A DNA stretch of 64,000 nt from Certhia americana. Taxonomy: Eukaryota; Chordata; Aves; Passeriformes; Certhiidae. The DNA is taken from the NCBI GenBank assembly GCA_018697195.1, contig CM031879.1:31694031-31758030 (forward strand), given 5' to 3'. This document shows positions 21,587 through 35,300 of this stretch, piece after piece. Under the pieces are notes generated by a model that worked only from the letters and a program-made list of their open reading frames with translations, made no database searches and was not told where the DNA came from. Each line of letters begins with the position of its first letter. The stretch's first letter is position 1. The position numbers and the translations under genes were made by a program.

Positions 21587-23113
21587 TTTCCATTCCCCGT
21601 TCTCTTGAAAGGTGGTGCTGCAGACACAATGAAAACTCATGTTTTAATGTGTGATCCAGAAGAGAAGATTGGGAATCAAGACTCCTAGTTTTTATTAAAA
21701 TTTCTGACTAATTGTGCCAGTCCTTTAACATAATTTAATTTAATTTAGTTCTGGTTTATACTGCAAGCCCCATAGTGTAATAGCCCTGCAGGAAGATACC
21801 ACAATTTTTCTCCACCAGAAAAGGCCATCTTATAAATGGCACTCAGTCCCTGTGTGGGTGAGTTTACTCCTGTCAGTTAAGACTTACCATCATAATTAAG
21901 GGCAGATAATACTTTTGGCTTTGTTTTGCATTCTGCCCAGATCCAAGCAGGCGGTGTGGATGCCAAAGGAATGCAGGGTTGATCCTCTTCTGGAAGAGTT
22001 TGGGGGAGACTGATACTGTGATAATTAATATTTGAAGAGTACTTTCAGGTGTTTGAATGAAAGTCATTATATGCTTTAAGTGCAAGTATTGTTATTTCCT
22101 TTTCCTTAATCCTGCGTCTAAGATTCACTTCAAATTACAGTTCAGAGTTACATTTTAGGTATGACGCTAGATTTTCAACAAGAAAGCGGGCTTCCTCCAT
22201 TAAATAGCTGCAAAATATCCTCATCAGGAATTGTCTTCTAATTCTGTAGCACAAAACACTTAGTGAAAACATTTTCTTTTATTTGTCTCTGCTGGTTTGA
22301 ATTTCTTTTATGCTAGTTCCCATTTAAGATATGAATGGAGCATAGTTTAAAATAGCACTTACAAGTCCCTAAGTGAGATACTCATCAGACTGCAAAGGAA
22401 AACCAAAATAAAAGTAGAGGGACAAGACCCTGACATTTGAAAATTGTGACTTCACAAGCTGTATTGCTTAAATAGTCAGACTGGGATATGCAGTTCAATG
22501 ATTTAAAGATGCAGTAGAGACACTGCTGCTAGAAGAGGAAGAATTCTTTTCAGGTCCAAGAGAATCCAGGTATTTTCAGTCTTGGGTGAACCCTGAAATG
22601 GGAAACACAGGAGGCCTGGGAAGATGACAGTCTGAATGAAAAAGCCTTATGTTGAGAACCATGTAATTGTGGAGTGGAGGCTGATAATGCTGACAGCACT
22701 GTTTTGCATTCCTGTGTTGCTCTCTGTTCAGAATGGTTCTGGTTGTACAGAAGATGCTAATTAGCCTTGCTGTTAGTATAGGCTGTTGGTGGGATAGGAT
22801 TTCCTTCTTTGCAATACAGTGAGACAAGGAGGCTGCTTCTTGGTTGTTTTGATGTTGCTGTGATTTTATTTCAGGAAGGAAATCTTGTTTCTGCACAAGG
22901 GCAGCCACCAGCCACCTTGGTGCTGATGGGAGGGGTAGGTGGGTTTATCTCTCAAACACAGGCATCTCTAGATTTCATCCTTTTTTTAACATGGCACAAC
23001 ACTGCAAGGAATCCATTGCACTCAGGCTACAGCCTGTCTCACTAGGGTTTTAGATTCTGTCATCCGTTCCCTTCCATAACAGGCTCCTAGAATATTAAAA
23101 GAGTCTATGTATT

Positions 23114-23240
23114 ATCTCCAGAGATATTTAAGAGACATATAGATGTGGCCCTTAGGGACACGGTTAAGTGGTGGACTTTGCAGTGCTGGATTAATGGTTG
23201 GACTTGATGATCTTGTAAGTCTTTTCCATCCTAAATGCTG
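23114..23240 (+). mobile_element. CR1 retroposon, short 3' tail
   Basis: Same subfamily region as the copy at 21165: gagatatttaagagacatat, gatgtggcccttagggacac, ggactttgcagtgctgg, ggttggacttgatgatctt and cttttccatcctaaatg. The terminal octamers have been lost. Sense to HMGA2. Confidence 0.92.
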
Positions 23241-25029
23241 AAAACTGGCATTAATAAATACTCAAAAAATGTGTAGCTTCTTCTCTGCACGGCATTTCAG
23301 CTTCAAGAGAAGGACTGGAAAATGCTTCTCATCCAGGAAAACACACGAGCTTGCGATTGGGACACTTACATAAGGAGGTGTGGATTTAAATCTTCATCAC
23401 ATTTGCTAATAGATAGACCCCCTGTGAAGAGTCTTGCTCAGAGATGGTGATGTCCAGGCTGGACCTGAGCACTGTAAGCGGTGCTATGCTCTGTCCTGGT
23501 AATTCATAGCTCTGAGGGCTCCTCCAGGGATGAAGCTAGATTTTGGATGGCTGTTGGCTGAAACTTGAAATGGAGTGGAGTTTTAGTGGGGAGGTAAGGC
23601 TAGATGCCCTAGATTATCAATTTTGAGCATGGTCAGCTAATTAAAATGAAAGGGCTTGAAAGTTAGTAAGAAAATACTAGGCAACTGAGGAACTTCCAGA
23701 GATAGCTGCAGAGAATAGATGGATCAGAACCCACTCTAGTGAAATCTCCACATACATGAGATGTTATTGGTGTGTTTTATAGCATGGATGCTAGAATTTT
23801 GCTGGCAAAAGCTTGCTGCAATCTATTTGCATGTGATTTTAATTCCTTCTCTTTGCAGTTTAAATTGTATTCCCTGTTATCATTGCAGATATTATAGAGT
23901 TTCAGGGGTATTTTTTTGGCAGCTCAGTTATATATCTTTATGAGTGCTATTTCCATAGCAGTTTTAGGAGACTAGTAATGAATAATGTATGTCTTTATTC
24001 TGCTTTTTCTTTTCACTTCTTTAAAATAAACTCTCTGTTTTCAGTTTGTTTTATTCTACTCTCTCAATCCTGACAACAGTTGAACTGTGGAACTGCAGGG
24101 TCAGGCATTGGTGCTACTTATGATGATTTAAATAATAGTACTGATAAATTAAATTTGATTGTATGTCTGTCTTGGTGTTAATGGGAATGGTGCCTGGTCT
24201 GCAGAGGTTTGCTTTGATTTAAAGTCAAAGTTGGTTGATTTGCCAATGGTGGCAGTCTCCATTTTGGAGACTCAAAGATAACAAGTGAATTGGCACAATT
24301 TAGGGTTTTTACATCCTGTCTGTTCTGAGTCACTGTTGAGAGCTTAAAAACAGTCAGACTGGTAGTTTCTGTGTGGGGCAGAATTCATGACTTTACCTAA
24401 TATATTATGCAAATGTGTTTTGACTGTTATCAATTACCCTAATAGCAATTGGAGCTTTTTACAAGATGCAGTAGAAACACATGTGTGAGCTTCACTGTTA
24501 CGATCTTATCAAAACTGCATTGTGTTAACATATTCTTGGGGTTTCCTTAGTATTCACAGGGAGCCCATTCAGGCTCTGTCTGCTTCTCCTGCTTTGTTTC
24601 CTGCTGATGATGCTAAATACCTTGAGAAATCTGCCTGGGTACCCTCCTTCCATGTTCAACTGTTTATTTGGGTTTTGGAAAAAGCATCTCACACAGCTGA
24701 CAAAGTACATGCAGTATTTGGATCAAAGTATTGAATATGTAGAGGAGACAAGGTGCCCTCTGACATGGCACGCACTGTTACATTCATTAATGTTCAATAA
24801 CATTCACAAACTATTCAGAGGCGTCAGAGGCGTATGAAGTTTTCAAGGTACTTCTGCAAACTTCCCATTGAAGTTGAGAATGACCATTCAAGCAAGCGTT
24901 TCATCAAACTTTACACGTAAGTCTCATTGAGATAGGTAGACTGGCAAATGGTCTACCAGTGAGGCATGATGCCCCTGGTCTAGTAGGTTGAATATGTAGC
25001 CAGGACATGAATGATAAAATATTAGGTTT

Positions 25030-25082
25030 GTTGAAATCAATGGCCAAACTCCTAATGAAATCACTTGCCTGGATTTCAGCCT
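25030..25082 (+). repeat. Ancient amniote repeat fragment, family unnamed
   Basis: The words gttgaaatcaatggccaaac, tcctaatgaaatca and cctggatttcagcc follow the pattern of a common reptile/bird repeat (gaagtcaatggcaaaactcc... ccaggatttca). I know the pattern but cannot name the family with certainty. Short and diverged. Confidence 0.4.
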
Positions 25083-25201
25083 TTCTCTCTGCCACTAGTG
25101 TGATATATGACAGTGTCTGCTGCTTGGTTACAAGCTCTGGAAATCATCTGATTAGCCATGTTTGCACAAAACTCGGGTAATTTGAGGAAGACCATCTATA
25201 C

Positions 25202-25230
25202 ATGTTCACCAGAAACTTTATGGTGAACAT
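25202..25230. repeat. Perfect 10-bp inverted repeat, 9-base loop
   Basis: atgttcacca and its exact reverse complement tggtgaacat flank the loop gaaacttta. No promoter or RNA gene context is visible around it. Confidence 0.9.
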
Positions 25231-28200
25231 AGCAGGAACAGTATTTGACTAAATCTGTGGGTACAATAAATTTAATAATGTCAGCTAAGTTTTGAGCAGT
25301 CACTGCATGAGTAACAGGTGACTTGTACAGAGATACACACAGAAGATTTTTATTTTTTCTTTTTTAATCATAAAGCAACTTGTATGTGACATAAACAGTA
25401 ATACTTGTTGAAAGGATAACTTCTTTCTTCTTTAATAATTTCTGTGAACTATCTGAAAAGTGAAATATGGACAGCTCTGTAATGTAACCTTCAGCAAATT
25501 TTAAAAAATATCTAAAGATGTGGTTTTGAAAATGTCTGAATTATCTTGCTTTTACCGCATACATAACTTTCATTGAACTGTGGTCAGAGGTAGATACATA
25601 CTGAGGGCATATTAGTCACTGAAACAAATTACTTTTAAGGTGAATATGTGTAAAGTAGTGCCTCCTCTGAAGTGAATCCTATAGCAAGACTCCAGCTTAC
25701 TTGGTTGAAGTCAGGATTTCTCTCTCCAAGGCTTGTAAATGGTAATATATAAATTAGAAAGATTTCTTAGTTATGCTAACAAAAAAACACCTATTATGAT
25801 TTTGAGTAAGGGAAAGAATTTGCCCTTTCATCTGCAGTATATTTTGAGGGAGAAGGTTTTGCACATTGTATTTTTTGTTTAAACTAGAACAAATTCTTTA
25901 GGTAAAGACAATATCCATTGTGCAGAGAACAACAAAGAGAAATTATGCTATAGCTGAAGTTCACACATGAGCACAGAAACTTTTCAAAATTATATTCTTA
26001 ATAATAATTTTGCACCAAGCAGAAAAGTACTTTATCTCTTACACTGCTCATTTCAGGAAGTAGGTCTCAGAACTTTTGCAGGCAAACCAGATACAACTGC
26101 TTTCCGAGAAAGAGGTTGTTAATTCCATTATGCCAAATCACAAAAAAGGCTGTTTACAGGAGAAGTTTGAGTCATCATGATCCTCTTGCATAATTATAAA
26201 TCACTGTGGTTTTCTTTGCATGGTTAAAATTTCAAATAGTAATCAAGTATGTCTCAGAGCAAGTTTTGTGCATTGCAAAGCAATGTACTGTACACCTTTC
26301 TTGACATCCCTGAAGCCATTATCTTAGGCGTATTATAAATGAGAAGCAGAACTCTAGTGATTTATTTAGTGTTCTCCTTTTTTTTTAAGAGTTAGTTTTC
26401 AGAAAAGCTTTTAGTGACATTAAAACAAAACAAAAAGAAAAAGTGGAGGAATTCTGTCCTTTCTTCGCACTTCGCACAATTCCAGACACTTCTCCCAAGT
26501 ACAGAAGTATGGGTGAACAAAGCTGTAACCATTCCATGTTTGTCTTCTCTGGGTCAACATTTGAATCCATAGCTTGCCTGCACTCCTCATTCAGCGCTAC
26601 ATAAATGTCATGGATAGAAACTTTGAAAAAGTTCTCATTTTCAGTATTCAAACATGATCAGGCTGTTGAAAAATTGAAATGGGCATTTATTTAATTTTAA
26701 AAAACATGTGATGGTTTATTTAGGAGATACCTAACAAAATAAACATTATTCCAAGACTAACTATGAGAACATGAGAAATATGAAAAATTGCAGGTAATCT
26801 TTGAGAAAATCAAACAGTAAAGGGTAGAGGACAGGCAAAAAGAATGAACAAAGAGCTCAAATCTCTATAAGATAGTGAGTAGTGGTGAATCGTCACTTTT
26901 GGATTCTTAGATTGAATTTGATCTCACCAGCTGTCAGCTCAGTTGTGTCCCATGTGCTGATATCAGAGTTTTCAGTGTAGGGTGAGCTAGTGTCTGAGGT
27001 ATCCATTTCTTATTTTGCATGTCTGTCATAACCCCTCTGCCTCTTGCAGTCTAGGAAACTGAAAGGAAAAATAATTTTTATTCTTTCAGAAACAAAGGTG
27101 ATGTGTAAAGCTCTTCTGTTTACAGCAGTTATGCTCTGTATATCAAGGCTTAAGGTAACTCTCGTAGTACCTGGATTAGATACAGCTTAGGAGGTTACAT
27201 TCCTCTTTTGGGATTCTATTGCTCAGCCAGATATGTGGGGATCTCCTAGTAACTAGTTCATTATGGGTATCTTGCTTTATTGGAGACAGAATAGCCAGAC
27301 CCCAGAGACAAAAGTCGTGTCAGCTTGAGGAGGAGGGCAGAATCATGGGAAGTTTGAAGGCAGTTCAAAATCACTTCATTCCCTTCATATCCTGTCTTAA
27401 AGCTGTATGTCTGATTTTACGCTTCCAGAGAGTGCAAAGAGTTGGACCCACAGCTTGTGATATACACTGCTGCTGACATCAAGATTGAATTTGGGTGGTA
27501 ACACATCAGCACCATGAATGACTTATGAATAAACCAGAAATTTTAAGAGACATTTTCATGTTTGGCTGGAGTGAAAAGTAGAGAATATTATTTGTGCAGA
27601 TGGAAATGTCTGTGCCCACAGAGGTGCAGTGTTGTCTTTGCTAATCTCAGATGTATTTGTGTATGAGTGTGGATTTTCTCCTTTGCACAGTGGTTCTCTT
27701 TCTAGCCAGTCTGTCAGTGAAGTCATAATCCCACAGCTGACATCATAGTCTGTAATCATGGAAAGTATTGCGATCTCACAAATTCAGTCTCTGAACGATG
27801 GGAAAATGAGCTGTAAGACAGGAAGTTGCTGTTTAAACTCAAACCAATGGCAATTATCAGAAACAGAGAAAGTAATAAGACAGTTCTGTAGGGCCAAACT
27901 GATTCTTGGTGTAGTAGTGCTGAAGGCACTTGAGTTACCCCAGGGAGGAACTTGCCCCCTGCGTCTGGAACAACTTGATGGCAAGCATGGAGAGGAAGTG
28001 AATTTACACTCCAGTTTAATTCATTGGAAAGTTTTCCCTTGTCTGAAAGTCCTTCTTTATCTCTGAATTTCCTGGCTTTTGTGGATTTATATTAGATCTT
28101 TAATGTTATTTCAATGTATTTTTTCTGGTGTTTGATGTCTTTTGAGTTGTTTTTACAGATATGTATTTAATGGAAGAAAAAGCTGTCTTCCATTAAGGAG

Positions 28201-28872
28201 GTTGCAAAGCTTTCATGAACACTGAATAGCTACCAAATGCAAGGTGTTTCCTTTTTTTCAGATTGGTGGTTTTTACTTGTGTGTCTGAAACATTAATTTC
28301 AATAAGAAAACACAATTTTAGCATGTCTTTTCCAAGACTAAATATTGCTGCTGTTTTTACTTTTTTACTGAAGGATTGCCTCTCCAACTCTATATGCAGA
28401 ATTTTTGTAACCTCTCAAAATTAATGATCTGCAGTATAAATAGAACATCAATATGTTGTGCTTGTCAAACCTTGACAAATAATTATTTGTAAGACACGTG
28501 GAAAAATGGAGTAAGTTACATGCTGTATTTATATGCAAGTTTCTCACTCTTATTCACAAGATATCAGAATTCCCTGTTCTAAGCCTGGTAGAAGGCAGAG
28601 ATAATGTACAGTCAGGAAGTGGGGAGTGGAGGCTTTTGAGTGTGCGAGTGAATGAAGGGTGTTATTTGTGCACAAGCCAAATTCCCAGCAGAAACGGAAC
28701 TTGGTTCTCCCTCACTTGCATGGTCTACTGAGTCCATGGCATTTCCCCAATTGTGTCATGGTGTAAGAAAAGAAGGGGAAAGGGTCACAAGTTTCAGCAA
28801 GGATAATTCCCATGTAGTGAGGAAAAGAAATCCACCATAGAAGGGGGTAAGCAGGGGACATAATCTATAGTG

Positions 28873-29003
28873 AGGCTGAGGAATCTCCCTCCTTTAAGAA
28901 AGCTCAGTTGAACCTGATCTAACTTCTGATTTAGAAGTTAGCCTAAGCTTTGAGTAGAAGGTTGGATGAGATAAGCACCAGGCACCTTTCAAAATAAAAT
29001 TTA
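28873..29003 (+). mobile_element. Degraded CR1 3' end
   Basis: A decayed match to an older CR1 tail: gaatctccctcctttaa, agctcagttgaacctgatct, tttgagtagaaggttggatg, then agataagcacc and cacctttcaaaataaa in place of the usual gatgacct..ccctttcaacct. Sense to HMGA2, with no octamer end left. Confidence 0.6.
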
Positions 29004-29290
29004 AATGTTTTTATACTGTATCTGTTGATGTATTTGAGCCTGTTGTATCTCAAATATTTTAATGACTGAAAATGTCACTCAGGTGTACTTCCTTCTTCAC
29101 CACTAGTGAAATGGCAGGTATTGGAGCTTTGACTATTTACAGATTTTCTTTTGTGGCAGATCAATCCTGGAATGGGCAGTAGAGTTGCCCCAGCTTTGCT
29201 TTAACTGCCCATCTCACTCAGTGCTAAGTGAACAGAGGAAGACTAAGAACCTTAATTCTGGAAAGTCTTGGTGAGAGCTAAATGGCATCC

Positions 29291-29325
29291 CACTACTGTG
29301 GGTGCACACACTACTGTGTGTGCTC
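29291..29325 (+). repeat. Imperfect 18-bp tandem duplication
   Basis: cactactgtgggtgcaca is followed directly by cactactgtgtgtgctct. This is a small local duplication in intron 3. Confidence 0.8.
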
Positions 29326-32300
29326 TTTGCTTCTGAGAGAGATTTCTCCTCTTATCAAGTGGATTTTTCCCCCTTATGCTGAGGATCTGCTGCTCTTTGT
29401 CTTAAACAAAGGTGAAAGGCAATTTCATCTGTGTTTCTGCTGTTTTGCATAGAAGATCAGAACCAGGGGACAAAAATCTGTCCAAGCACCCTGTGCTTGT
29501 CTTGAGAGCAGGAAGGCAGGGCACATGCCATAAGGCTGTGCTCCAGGCAGTCCTACTGGAAGCCTGTCAGGGGAAGAACCTGGAGGCAGTACCTGGATGG
29601 ACTATGAAAATGGGAAACCAGCATTAATCTGCACCTGTAACAGATTAGCTATAAAGGTGGTAGACAACTTCTACTATTCTTGTTCCTCTACTGCACTTGC
29701 TGAGGTATCCCACATGTGTGCAATGACAGGCTACACTTCCATGCTGTGCAAGAGCATGGCAGCTTGTCATTGCATCAGGGAGTGTGAACTGGCATGGCTC
29801 CACACCAAGCTGCAGTGATGCAGGAGCTGTCTGGGTGGCAATCAAAGCACAGTTAACTCTGGGATCTCTGTTGCCCACAGCATGTTAGGCCTGCAGAGGG
29901 GAAGTATTCCCTTGTGCATGGGCTCCACACCTCATACCTATCACGCATAGCCACAACCTCTCTCCTCTGTGCTGACCTCACCTGCTGCTGCTGGCTGATG
30001 GATCTGCCACTTCCGCTGCTGCCAGACTGGGAGAGGGAGGTTGCAGGGATCTCACGGGAAGGGTCCTTGCTCAGGCCCTATCAGGTGTAAGTTTCAGCTG
30101 AAAGCTTATGCCTGTACTGCCACGTTGACCCTGCAGCTGGCCAGCTTGGCCATATCCTGTGACTTACTGCACCATGTGACTTGCCAAAGAGAGAGAGTTC
30201 ACCAGTCTGAGTATCAGGGTGTTTCATGGCAAAGATGTGTGACACCAATTGCTCTGATGGATGTTGCAGCAGATAGGCACCACAAGGAGTGGGTTTTGAT
30301 TTTGTCTGAACTCCATCATGGAGCTTATTTTTACCACTTGGCCAAATGCATTGTTTTCTGGGGGAAAACATTATCCATCCATAGGTTAGCCACAGAGTAG
30401 TTGTTTTGTTCTCTTTTAGAAAGAGATAGAAGCATAAGGTTCACAGTAGTTTAGAAGAAAGGTCCTGTGTTCTGTATCTTAACAAAATGTAACAAATATA
30501 TTCCTAGCCAGTAGATTTTCTGAGTGTTGCCCCTGGACCAAAAGTCATGAAAGAGAATTCTTCTGTCCCTGGTCTGTGCCAGCACTGTGTGTACATATGT
30601 CATAGATCAGGTCTGGAGGAAAGTTTTTATTTTCCTTTTTTTTTTTTTTTTATTTTCTGTGAGTACTTGCAGTAAAACTTTTTTAACAGTTCATCTGTTC
30701 AACTTGTTTATTCCCTACTTGCAGTTTTACTAATCCTTATTTTTTGTGACATCATAATGATTTCCACAGCAACCAACTGTGAGATTGCAAACAAAGGGTT
30801 ATGACTTCAGGTGCAGAATGAACAGACAAACTCTTAAGAAACAGGTTTTCAGACAAATGACCCTATTAATAAAGAATAAGAGGGTTGGGTAAAAATCCCC
30901 AAACAGATGATGTGCAGTACCAACAGAGGTGATTCAAGCTGAACCATTGTTAGGATTTCCTGTGAGACTATGGCCTTGTTTGAAGGCCATAAAAATGCAT
31001 GAATCTGCAAGAAATTATTTTTTCATCTCTTCAGAAATAGTCAAGTTGCTATTTAAAGCTTTTGTGTTTGTCAGAACAAAGTTACCTCTTGACTTGTGTG
31101 TTGTTTCAAAAAAACACAAGCCCCCAAGGTACAAGTATTATTGAAAAAGACACTATTGATTTCTCAAGGACTTTGCTGTGTGATCCATGTGTAGTTGAGA
31201 TCCACAATGAGTTTCTTGCAAAAGATTCCCCAGATTATCAGCAGCAAACATTTCTGATGAGCTTCATTGCATTCACAGTTGGAATGACATGGTGAAGGGA
31301 CTTTACTAGCAGTAATTTTATGCTTGACAATGTTTCCTACATCCAACTTCACTTTTGGATTTACAACTCTTCTTTCACTTCTGCTGCTTAGTGGAACCCT
31401 ACTTGAAAGAAATGAGTCCTTCTCAGTGTTGAGGACCCTTCTGTTCCCACCAAGCAGACAGATTTTTAATTCCTCCCCAATACACTGGAGTTGTTAGTTT
31501 AAACGAGACAAGAGATGCAGGAGTGAGACCATAACAACCAAGTAGTTTCTGGGGCTATGCTTTTATGTTCATATCCCTGTAGTCCTTGTTCTGCTTCCTT
31601 GGACAGTGTGTTGGGAAAGCTTACAAATCATAGCAGCTTTGTGAGCTTGTTTCTTATGCTTCTTCCTGTCTTCTGTTCGTGTCCATGCTTTGGCCTTGGT
31701 TCAAGACTCTGCAGAGTTCATGGTTTCAGCTTGCTTCAGATGAGTACCTGTCACCCTTCAACCACTTCATCTCCCTGTGGTAGCAGTCTTCTTCTCCTAC
31801 CCTGAATCAAGGCATTTTTATCAAAAAGTACCTGAAAAGGAATAGCAAGTTCATGGAGATTGCATTAAATTGGCAGCATATCCTGTGTGGAGCTTTCCTC
31901 TCTATGTACTTTTTCTTAATCTTCAAGAAAGGATTTGTATTTATAGGCATGTCAATTAATAAAACTGCAGTAGGTGTTACTTTATTTAATTGTGTTTGTG
32001 TCCTTCAGGCATCTTTGTCTTACCTTGTATCCTCTTTTGGTAACAACAGGAGGGATTTCTGTGTCGGCCACTTGTTCTAACTCTAAATACTTTACAAATT
32101 TCCTTTCCCTTAGAGTTTCCCAGGCACTATTTCTTAGTTTCTCTGAAATAGTTCCCCTAGGATTTGTCTCTTTTCCCCCCGTAGCATTTCAAAGTTTGGA
32201 CAGGGATTCTCCGCTTCCTGGAGTTTTAATAATTGTATCCTCTGTGCCCAGCCATGGCCTGTTAGTGGAGTCATGCACATTGGGTTTCTTACAAGAATTT

Positions 32301-35300
32301 TCTGTTTGCTGCTCCCAAGAGAGCAGAAAGTATTCTCACAACTGGTATTGGAGTAAGAACAACATGCTTTGAGCTTTTCCTGAGCAGCAGAAGTGGATGG
32401 GAGCGGCTGCTAAGGCTTGATTTCTCCATCCTGGGGAAACAGCCAGTTTAGGTTTGCTCTTCATTTTGATGAGACAAGATGAGAACAGTCGTTCTGGGGA
32501 GTGGGATGCATTATGCATAATAATGCAAAATTTAAATCATATTTCTTGTGTGAAAAGTAAATTTTTTTGTCAAGATAATACCTTTTCCATTTTGAACAGC
32601 AAGGCATTTTTGGTAGCTTTGTCCCCAGTACAGTTTCTTCAGGTGCTTGAAAATTAAGTTTGTATAAAGGTGAATGTACTAGATTGTTTCAGAGATACTG
32701 ACAGCTTTTCAGGGATGTGGATTTTTCAGTTTGTGTGGGTGATGCTCAGCTAACTAGGGTAGATTTGAGGTGATCAATTCTTTTCCTCAATGAGTAGTGA
32801 GTCAAGATGAGAGGTTATCAGCCATCCCTTGAGCTATCTCTGTGGTCTTAATATAAAGCCATACCATGCAGAAATGAGAAGATTAGTTGTAACATTCTTG
32901 TTTTATTCTTCTTCCCTGCGTTGCCTATTATGTTTTCCCTTTTGTCCTCTGGGCCAGGTCTTCCAGCCTTCTGCAGGTCACTGTAGGCCTGTCTTTGCAG
33001 TTCTCTTTCAGTTAAGTAAATCTGATATAGGGGAACGCTGCTCCTTGAAACATTTACCCTAGTAAATACCCTGCTATCCCTGGGCCTTGTAGACAAAAGA
33101 GCAAATCCTTCAGCTTCAGGAGGAAAGGTACAAACATCAACAGCTGGTGTCTGCTGAGGTTTTTTTATGCCAGAAAGAACAAAATGGATTAAAAAAACAA
33201 CCTGTTGCATTTATCAGATACCTAGAAAACTGGTGGTTGTCAGTGGATAAATGCAAACACACACGCTTTGCATTCCTGGTCCAGAAGTGCTCTGAAATCC
33301 TGCTGCAGTTCTTGTGAAGCCACTCACCTTTATACCCACTGAACCAGATTCCAGATTTCGTGCAGTGGGTGGTTATTTGAGTCTCAGTTCCACAGCAACT
33401 GTACCTGGAATGATTATACCAGCAACAATGTGAAACATCTTAATGTAAATGCCAGCAATGGGGGGCATATGGAATCTTCCATACCCCCACCTCTGCTGCA
33501 GCCGTGCTGCACATCGGGGCTTCCCACAGCTGGGAGTACTTAACTCACAGCCTCCAAGTAAGTAGCTTCTGTTTAATTTTGAGCACCAGAATATCTCTGC
33601 TAAAATAGAAAGTGAATTTCCTGAATCTTGTGGAGCTGGGATTGGAGACAAACACATTCACTAGGAGGTCTAAGCATTAAAAAAATTGAGATGAATCTCA
33701 TGTTCTGGGTTTGACTTTTTTTTTAGTCTCTCCTTATCTGATTTTCTTTCTTCAATGAATTTTTTTATTCTATTAGCCTTAGGAAGGAGAACTTCCAGAG
33801 ACTGATGGGAATGTGTTTTAGTTTTCATTCAGTTAAATATTCTTCATATGTTACATATGTAAAACAGCCATGGCTGAGAGTGCACTATAGTATATTTATG
33901 TAACTTGCAAAAATACTTAAGGGCCCTCAGTCTTTTTGGAACACCTGAATAATGCCTTTGTTTGCAGAAGTCAGGAGGTTATGAGTAGCTGTGGTGAGGA
34001 GTTGTGTAAGGATCAGTCAGATCTGGTCAGAATGAAATGGTGAATGAGAAGTCAGAAAGAGATACCCTTTGTGTGAATTGGATGCCATCTGAGAAAGAAC
34101 AGATTGACCAGTATGTAGCTTGTGAGGTTCTTTGAAGTGCCTGTATTTGAGCAACTTTTCTACATACAGGCGTGCTCAGACATTCAAAGCAAAAATGTTC
34201 CAAGGCAAACACCTTTTAATATTGATAAAAGAAAATACAACAGAAATAGAAAATATTAAATTGTACATACAGTTAAATTTTATTTAAATAATATAGAAAA
34301 TAATATTGCAGTTAAAACTTTCCAATCTAATGTTTTTAAGACCAAAAAACTGAAAATTCAGGTTATATTTGGGAAAATGTCCCCAGTAAAAAAACTCAAA
34401 ATGCAACCATATACTATTTGCCAAAGCTGGAAAAATATGTGAACATTTACAAGAGTCAAGGTCGGTTGGCTTTGTCTCTTCCTTGATGTCCCATTCCTCA
34501 CAACCAGAACTTTTGTGACCTTTCTTGTAGAGACCCTGGAGTAGTGACCCCTATACTAAAACCATTTTTTTTTCGATAAGTTACTTTTCATTACCTCTCT
34601 GACAGACATCAGCAGGGACAAAATGTTAACCTCCCCAATGGAATCACTTGGTTCTTTTTCTCTTTTTAATGGCGATATTTTTTTTTCTCTCTTTTTAATT
34701 GTGATTTTCATGTTATCCTGGAGACAAGAGTTTTCTGTGGGTTAAGTTCAACCTGCAGGTTTTGAAAAGGCATCATTGTTTTATACTTAGTGATAGCAGA
34801 GATACTTAATTTCTTATTTCTTAACAAAAAAAGGAGTCCATCTTGCTCCTGAAGTCTTACACAATCAAAAAGCATCGATCGATGATTACTTCTGGGTCTG
34901 TAGTCACCAAAATATTGTCTTTCTGAATAGAAAATGATGTGATACAAATCCTTAAATTATGAAATAAATAAAAGAGAATGTTATCTACAAAGTGCATTAA
35001 ATGTATTGAATTAGAGCAATATTTAATTATTTTGCAAACAATCTCAATCCCCCTGCATGCTGCTTGGGCTGCATTTAATGTGGCATGTCCTACTTGTGGC
35101 ATTCAGCTCCCTGTGACTTTTCTATTTAGTTTACTGATATATGCACTGGTTTTCTTGAAGTGCTTAGGAAAAGGAAGTTTTGCAGCAACTAATCTCATTC
35201 AGGAAAATAATGATATTGTAGCACTTTACAAAACAAATATGAAAAGTAAATGTTTGGCAGGGTTAGTGAGAAGAGTTAAGGTTAGGTAGACAATCAATAT

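Noticed and set aside
30041..30400. 119-codon + strand frame with a 96-codon frame opposite it
   Set aside because: Antiparallel overlapping frames without domain similarity in a locally less AT-rich segment; chance is the simplest explanation.
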